From positions 1 to 9,887 of the forward strand of contig JANXCM010000018.1 of NCBI GenBank assembly GCA_025060085.1: 9,887 nt of DNA. Direction: 5' to 3'. Position 1 is the stretch's first letter. Each line of letters starts with the position of its first letter. Position numbers and translations under genes: made by a program. The stretch comes from Patescibacteria group bacterium. GTDB lineage: Bacteria > Patescibacteriota > Minisyncoccia > UBA6257 > HR35. The notes below the pieces were generated by a model. It was not told the origin of the DNA, did no database searches, and saw only the letters and a program-made list of their open reading frames with translations. Positions 5,691 through 9,887 of this stretch are shown in pieces.

Positions 5691-7121
5691 ATGAATAAAG
5701 AAGAATTAAACTTTTATCCAGAAAAATCAAAAAGAGACTTAACTAATATTGAATTTAAAAAATTTTTTAAAAAATTTTTAAAAACAAAAAAAGAAGTATG
5801 GCTTGTTGGTCGAATAATGGCTTTAAGAGATCATAAAAATATTATTTTTGCCCATATCCAAGATTTCACTGCTAAGATTCAAGTTATTTTTAAAAAAGAA
5901 ATAACCAAAAAATTTGTTTCTTTGTCCAATCTTATTAAAATAGGAGATTTTATAAATGTTAAAGGAATTGCTTTCTTACCTCAAAGTAAAGAGTTAAGTT
6001 TATTGGTTAATGAATATCAAATTTTATCTAAATCTATCAAAAATTTCCCGAAAGAGTATTATAAGGTAAAAGATGAAGAATTGTTAATAAGATCGCCTTA
6101 TCTTAGAACCATTTTCTACGAAAAAGATAAAGAAATTTTTAAGAACCGATTTTTAATTATAAGAATTTTAAGAGAGATACTATGGAAAAGGGGATTCATT
6201 GAAGTAGAAACGCCTATATTACAAACTCATTATGGTGGTGCCTTAGCGAAACCATTTACTACTTATCTTGAGGCTTTAAATATTCCTCTGTTTTTAAGAA
6301 TTGCTCCTGAACTTTATTTAAAAAAAATGATTGTTGGTGGGTTTGAAAAAATATTTGAAATTGGCAAAAATTTTAGAAATGAAGGTATTGATCGAGAACA
6401 TAATCCAGAATTTACGATGTTAGAGCTTTATTACGCCTATTGTGATCGCCAAGGTTTAATGAAATTTGTTGAAGAAATAATTAAAGAATTAGTAAAGAGG
6501 TATAATAAAAATAGAAATAAAAAAAATTTAATTATTGAATACCAAGAAAATAAAATAGATTTTTCTAAAAAATGGAAAATATATCGTTATACAGAGATTA
6601 TTAAAAAATTCACTGGTTTAGATTATTTCAAAAATAAATTAAATGAATTTTTAAGATTTGCTGAAAAAAACAATATCGAATTTAATCCCAAAATAATAAA
6701 TAAAGGGAAAATTGTTGATGAAATATTTAAAAAAATAATAAGAAAGAAATTAATTCAACCTACTTTTTTAATTGATCATCCTCTAGAAATTTCGCCCTTA
6801 GCTAAAATTCATCCAAAAAATATTCAACTTACTTTAAGATTTCAAGGATATTTTGGAGGATTAGAAATTATTAATGCCTTTGCGGAATTAAATGACCCTA
6901 TTGATCAAAAAAATAGATTTCTGGAACAAAGCAAATTTTTAAATAAAGGAGATGAAGAAGCTCATCCGTATGATGAAACTTTTATCGAGGCTTTAGAATA
7001 TGGAATGCCGCCAACAGCAGGTTTAGGTATAGGTATTGATAGATTAGTAATGGTTTTAACAAATTCAAAATATCTTCGAGAGGTTCTTTATTTCCCCTTT
7101 ATAAAAGAAAAGGCTAATTAA
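5691..7121 (+). CDS. lysS: Lysyl-tRNA synthetase, class II
   Basis: Charges tRNA-Lys with lysine in the cytoplasm. The 476 residues are slightly shorter than the usual 490-510 but carry every expected part. An N-terminal OB-fold anticodon-binding domain spans about 36-115 (VGRIMALRD, FAHIQD). Motif 1 lies around RGFIEVETPIL (167-177), followed by GGALAKPFTT (182-191). Motif 2 is FEIGKNFRNEGIDREHNPEFT (222-242). The LysRS-specific EISPLAK is at 366-372, lysine/ATP-pocket residues sit in GGLEIINAFAELNDP (389-403), and motif 3 is GLGIGIDRLVM (444-454). EISPLAK separates it from the paralogues AspRS, AsnRS and the EpmA-type truncated forms, and the OB domain is present. The ATG is preceded by A/T-only sequence without a Shine-Dalgarno sequence. 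It lies 34 bases after pilC and 103 before valS on the same strand, so it could be co-transcribed with either. Confidence 0.96.
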   Translation: MNKEELNFYPEKSKRDLTNIEFKKFFKKFLKTKKEVWLVGRIMALRDHKNIIFAHIQDFTAKIQVIFKKEITKKFVSLSNLIKIGDFINVKGIAFLPQSKELSLLVNEYQILSKSIKNFPKEYYKVKDEELLIRSPYLRTIFYEKDKEIFKNRFLIIRILREILWKRGFIEVETPILQTHYGGALAKPFTTYLEALNIPLFLRIAPELYLKKMIVGGFEKIFEIGKNFRNEGIDREHNPEFTMLELYYAYCDRQGLMKFVEEIIKELVKRYNKNRNKKNLIIEYQENKIDFSKKWKIYRYTEIIKKFTGLDYFKNKLNEFLRFAEKNNIEFNPKIINKGKIVDEIFKKIIRKKLIQPTFLIDHPLEISPLAKIHPKNIQLTLRFQGYFGGLEIINAFAELNDPIDQKNRFLEQSKFLNKGDEEAHPYDETFIEALEYGMPPTAGLGIGIDRLVMVLTNSKYLREVLYFPFIKEKAN

Positions 7122-7224
7122 AATAATAAAAATTTTTTAAAATAAAATTGACTGTTTATAAATTAAAAAATTTTTAAGAATTAAAAATTAAAATAAAATT
7201 TTAAAAATTAAAATTTCCTAAAAA
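7122..7224 (+). promoter_or_regulatory. lysS-valS intergenic region with a TTGACT box and a direct repeat
   Basis: This 103-base spacer is the largest gap between genes here. It has a -35-like TTGACT at 7148-7153 but no good -10 at 16-18 bases (the best is TTTTAA at 7172-7177). A TAAAAT at 7209-7214 sits 10 bases before the valS ATG. TTAAAAATTAAAAT occurs twice, at 7181-7194 and 7201-7214, exactly 20 bases apart. No GC-rich hairpin for a lysS terminator and no T-box-like structure (the gap is too short) is visible. A valS promoter here is plausible but unproven. Confidence 0.25.
7181..7214. repeat. Direct repeat of a 14-base A/T motif before valS
   Basis: TTAAAAATTAAAAT is present at 7181-7194 and again at 7201-7214, with a 20-base period (about two helical turns). 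A near-copy lies before lysS at 5671-5686. It is low-complexity sequence in an AT-rich genome, so chance or slippage is a sufficient explanation. Confidence 0.4.
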
Positions 7225-9300
7225 ATGAATTTACCCAATAAGTATAGTCCTCAAAAGATAGAAGCAAAGATTTTAAAGAGTATGATTTCAAATTTTAAAA
7301 TTGAAAAACAAAAAGGGAAAAATCTTTTTATTGCTTTAATGGCCCCTCCAAATATCACTGGAAATTTACATCTTGGACATGCTCTTCAAAATATTCTTCT
7401 CGATGTTTTAGTTAGATATAAAAGAATGAATGGTTTTAAAATTGTGTGGTTACCAGGAATTGATCATGCTGGTATCGCTACTCAATATGTAGTTGAAAAA
7501 GAATTAAAAAAAGAAGGATTAGATAGATTTAAATTGGGCCGAGAAAAATTTCTAAAAAGGGTTTGGAAATGGAAAGAAAAAAATGGTTATACTATTTTAG
7601 AACAATTTAAAAAATTAGGTATTTCAGCAGATTGGAGTAAAATTAAATTCACTTTAGATAAAAATTATGTCTCTTGGGTTGAAAATGCTTTTATTTCTTA
7701 TTATAAAAAAGGTTGGATTTATAGACATTATAGGGTAGTAAATTTTTGTCCAAGATGCCGAACTAGTCTTTCCGACTTAGAAGTTGAATACCAAGAAGAA
7801 GAAGGGGTTCTTTATTATATTAAGTATTCCTTAAAAAAAAATAAGAATGAAAGTTTAATTGTGGCTACTACTCGACCAGAAACTATACTAGGTGATGTGG
7901 CTTTAGCTATTAATCCAAATGATCAACGTTATCTTAGATATTTGGGACAAATTGTAATTTTGCCTATTTTAAATAGAGAATTATTAATAATTTCAGACAA
8001 TAGGATAGATCCTAATTTTGGAAGTGGTGTTGTAAAAATAACTCCTGCTCATAGTTTATTAGACTATGAGATAAGTGTTAAGCATAATTTAGAAATCATT
8101 CCTGTTATTAATGAAGAAGGAAAAATAATAAATGTCAAAGAGTTTGAAGGATTAAATTTTTTAGATGCTAGAGAAAAAATAATTGAAATTCTTAAAGCTG
8201 AAAAAAGAATAGAAAAAGAAGAACAAATTATTCATTCTTTACCTTATTGTAGTCGCTGTGGAACTCTTATTCAAATAATACCCTCTAAGGAATGGTTTTT
8301 AAAAATGGACTATCTAGCTAAAATAGCAAAGGAAGAGATAAAAAAAAGAAAAGTAATATTTATTCCTAATAGGTTTAAAAAAATTGCTTTAGATTGGTTG
8401 AAAAATATTAGAGATTGGTGTATTTCAAGAAAAATTTGGTGGGGGCAATCTTTACCTGTTTGGTATTGTCAAAAATGTGATGAGTACTATGTAACCAAAT
8501 TGAAACCTTCAATAAAATGTAGAAAATGTAAAAATAATTCGTGGATCAAAAGTGATGAAGTTTTTGATACTTGGTTTTCTTCTGCTCTTTGGCCCTTTGC
8601 CATTCTTTACTCTTCTAAAGAAAAAAAATGGTATCCGGCTGATGTCGTTTTCACCGCCCGGGATATTATCAATCTTTGGATAACAAGAATGATCTTTTCT
8701 GGAGTATATTTTAAAAAAATATCGCCATTTAAATTTGTTTATGTTCATCCGACAGTATTAACAAAAGAAGGTAAAAGAATGTCAAAAAGTTTAGGTACAG
8801 GAATTGATCCTTTAGATCTAATAAATAGATATTCTTCAGATGCCTTAAGATTCGGTCTAATCTGGCAAAATTCCGGCCTTCAGGATTTAAGATTTGATGA
8901 ATCAGCTATTGAAGCTGGTTATAAATTTTCAAATAAATTTTACAATGCGGTAAGGTTTTTATATTTTCGTTATCCTCAGATGACAAAAAGAAATAGAAAT
9001 TCAACGGCAGATAAGAAAATAATTTCTGAATTTAATAAAACCTTAAAAATTATCAATAAACATCTTAAAAATTATAATTTTGATAAAGCTTTAAAGAATT
9101 TTTATAATTTTTTCTGGCATTCAGTTTGTGACTTTTATATTGAAAGCTGTAAAGAAGGAACAAAAAATAATCCTGAAGTTTTAAAATTTATTATTCTCAA
9201 TTCTATTAAAATTCTGTCTATTTTTATGCCTTTTTTAGCTGAATATTTGTGGCAACTAATTAACAAAAAAACACTAATTTCTGAAAAGTGGCCTCAGTAA
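7225..9300 (+). CDS. valS: Valyl-tRNA synthetase, class I, C-terminally short form
   Basis: Charges tRNA-Val with valine and hydrolyses mischarged Thr-tRNA-Val. Over its 691 residues it has the HIGH box HLGH (49-52) in APPNITGNLHLGHAL, GIDHAGIATQ (78-87), and the CP1 editing domain with ATTRPETILGD (214-224) and GSGVVKITPAH (266-276). DWCISRKIWWGQSLP (397-411), DEVFDTWFSSALWP (444-457) and the KMSKS-type RMSKS (518-522) follow. Four CxxC pairs (C175/C178, C342/C345, C415/C418, C432/C435) suggest two zinc knuckles. The anticodon domain ends near a family-typical WP, then stops (TAA). Full bacterial ValRS is about 880-950 residues; the C-terminal coiled-coil arm is absent, and the anticodon region is short. 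IleRS is excluded by PPNITGNLHLGHAL and the ValRS-like editing signature. In that signature the usual HDxxD reads H-S-L-L-D (276-280). The next gene starts within its last 13 bases. Confidence 0.95.
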   Translation: MNLPNKYSPQKIEAKILKSMISNFKIEKQKGKNLFIALMAPPNITGNLHLGHALQNILLDVLVRYKRMNGFKIVWLPGIDHAGIATQYVVEKELKKEGLDRFKLGREKFLKRVWKWKEKNGYTILEQFKKLGISADWSKIKFTLDKNYVSWVENAFISYYKKGWIYRHYRVVNFCPRCRTSLSDLEVEYQEEEGVLYYIKYSLKKNKNESLIVATTRPETILGDVALAINPNDQRYLRYLGQIVILPILNRELLIISDNRIDPNFGSGVVKITPAHSLLDYEISVKHNLEIIPVINEEGKIINVKEFEGLNFLDAREKIIEILKAEKRIEKEEQIIHSLPYCSRCGTLIQIIPSKEWFLKMDYLAKIAKEEIKKRKVIFIPNRFKKIALDWLKNIRDWCISRKIWWGQSLPVWYCQKCDEYYVTKLKPSIKCRKCKNNSWIKSDEVFDTWFSSALWPFAILYSSKEKKWYPADVVFTARDIINLWITRMIFSGVYFKKISPFKFVYVHPTVLTKEGKRMSKSLGTGIDPLDLINRYSSDALRFGLIWQNSGLQDLRFDESAIEAGYKFSNKFYNAVRFLYFRYPQMTKRNRNSTADKKIISEFNKTLKIINKHLKNYNFDKALKNFYNFFWHSVCDFYIESCKEGTKNNPEVLKFIILNSIKILSIFMPFLAEYLWQLINKKTLISEKWPQ

Positions 9301-9887
9301 ATATAAATATTTGTTTCCAAGATTTCAATTTTCTCTTTATTCTTTTTTTCTCTTTTTTGCCAATTTTAATTTGGTTCAAATTTCTAATTTCTGAAGATAG
9401 TCATAAAGAGCCATTTTCTTCTATCTTAACTGCTTTTCTTCTAGGAATTATAGCAGCTATTCTAAGTTATTTTAGTGAATCTAAATTAGCCTTATTTTAT
9501 CCTATTGACTCTCTAAATTACTTTCTATTCAGTGCTTTTATAGAAGAGTTTTTTAAATTCTTTTTAGTTTTCCTTTTCATAATGCCTACTAAAAACTTTC
9601 ATTTCTTAATTGATTCAATGATCTATTTAGGCATAGCTGGTTTAGGTTTTGCTTTTATAGAAAATTTAGCTCTCAAGTGTAGTGTATTTTTAAATAATTC
9701 CACAGATAATCCCTATGGTTTAATTTTGATTCTTTCTTTTTTAAGATTCTTGGGAGCTAATTTTATTCATCTTTTATCCTCAGTATTAGTTGGTTTTGGT
9801 TTAAGCATTACCCTCAAAACAAGGAGGTTATTTCCTTTTATCTTTAGTTTTTTAATGGCCTCTCTTTTGCATTTTGTCTATAATGTA
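9288..9887 (+). CDS. prsW: PrsW-family intramembrane metalloprotease, 3' end outside the window
   Basis: An open frame of 200 codons continues past the window edge. An in-frame TGA at 9282-9284 closes it upstream, and GTG at 9288 is the first usable start, overlapping the valS end by 13 bases in another frame. The next candidate, TTG at 9357, would remove much of the first membrane segment. Hydrophobic segments lie near 12-33, 46-62, 88-100, 110-127, 145-172 and 182-197. PrsW-family signatures appear in order: E-E-F-F-K (86-90), F-I-E-N (123-126), H-L-L-S-S-V-L-V-G (161-169) and H-F-V-Y-N (195-199). These glutamates and histidines are the presumed metal-binding and catalytic residues. Bacillus PrsW cuts the anti-sigma factor RsiW; no sigma/anti-sigma pair is visible here, so the substrate is unknown. 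Family membership is firm; the gene symbol is by family only. Confidence 0.85.
   Translation, partial: MASVNINICFQDFNFLFILFFSFLPILIWFKFLISEDSHKEPFSSILTAFLLGIIAAILSYFSESKLALFYPIDSLNYFLFSAFIEEFFKFFLVFLFIMPTKNFHFLIDSMIYLGIAGLGFAFIENLALKCSVFLNNSTDNPYGLILILSFLRFLGANFIHLLSSVLVGFGLSITLKTRRLFPFIFSFLMASLLHFVYNV

Noticed and set aside
7122..7224. T-box riboswitch upstream of valS
   Set aside because: The spacer is only 103 bases of A/T-rich sequence with no stem I, no T-box core and no terminator/antiterminator pair.
9821..9828. Perfect Shine-Dalgarno-like AAGGAGGT on the plus strand
   Set aside because: It lies inside the PrsW-family frame, encoding R-R-L, and the next ATG (9855) is 27 bases away and in frame 0 of the same protein. 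No new gene starts there.

Overview
The window is a strongly AT-rich, gene-dense bacterial segment. It holds nine complete protein genes and the 5' part of a tenth. Gaps are 0-100 bases, the standard code fits (TGA used as stop, no TGA inside any gene), and no RNA gene, mobile element or CRISPR array is visible. Low GC, tight packing, a type IV pilus ATPase/platform pair, a DsbA-like protein with a CPFC site, a YruB-type mini-glutaredoxin, an unusually short valyl-tRNA synthetase and the absence of Shine-Dalgarno sequences together suggest a Patescibacteria/CPR genome, perhaps Parcubacteria. That assignment is an inference from gene content and style, not from a marker phylogeny.

Left arm (about 99-2096, minus strand), in transcription order: a GspH/FimT-like pseudopilin, a membrane-anchored DsbA-family thiol oxidoreductase, a small glutaredoxin and smpB (trans-translation). 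The genes are separated by 15, 64 and 2 bases and could form one operon.

Middle (2095-5656, plus strand): a polytopic membrane protein of no recognised family, then pilB (assembly ATPase) and pilC (platform protein), joined by a 4-base ATGA and a 1-base TAATG overlap. This is a translationally coupled block for a type IV pilus-like machine. It diverges from the left arm at a single CATG in which the two start codons overlap, so no intergenic promoter space exists between the arms.

Right arm (5691-9887, plus strand): class II lysyl-tRNA synthetase (lysS), a C-terminally short class I valyl-tRNA synthetase (valS), and a PrsW-family membrane protease that starts inside the end of valS and runs off the window.

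Functionally the window combines cell-surface pilus assembly (pseudopilin, unknown membrane protein, PilB, PilC), extracytoplasmic and cytoplasmic thiol chemistry (DsbA-like, glutaredoxin), and translation (SmpB, LysRS, ValRS). I find no clearly new system. The items most worth a second look are the unnamed membrane protein coupled to pilB, the start-on-start divergent junction, the apparently SD-less and possibly leaderless gene starts, and the reduced ValRS with a substituted editing-pocket residue.
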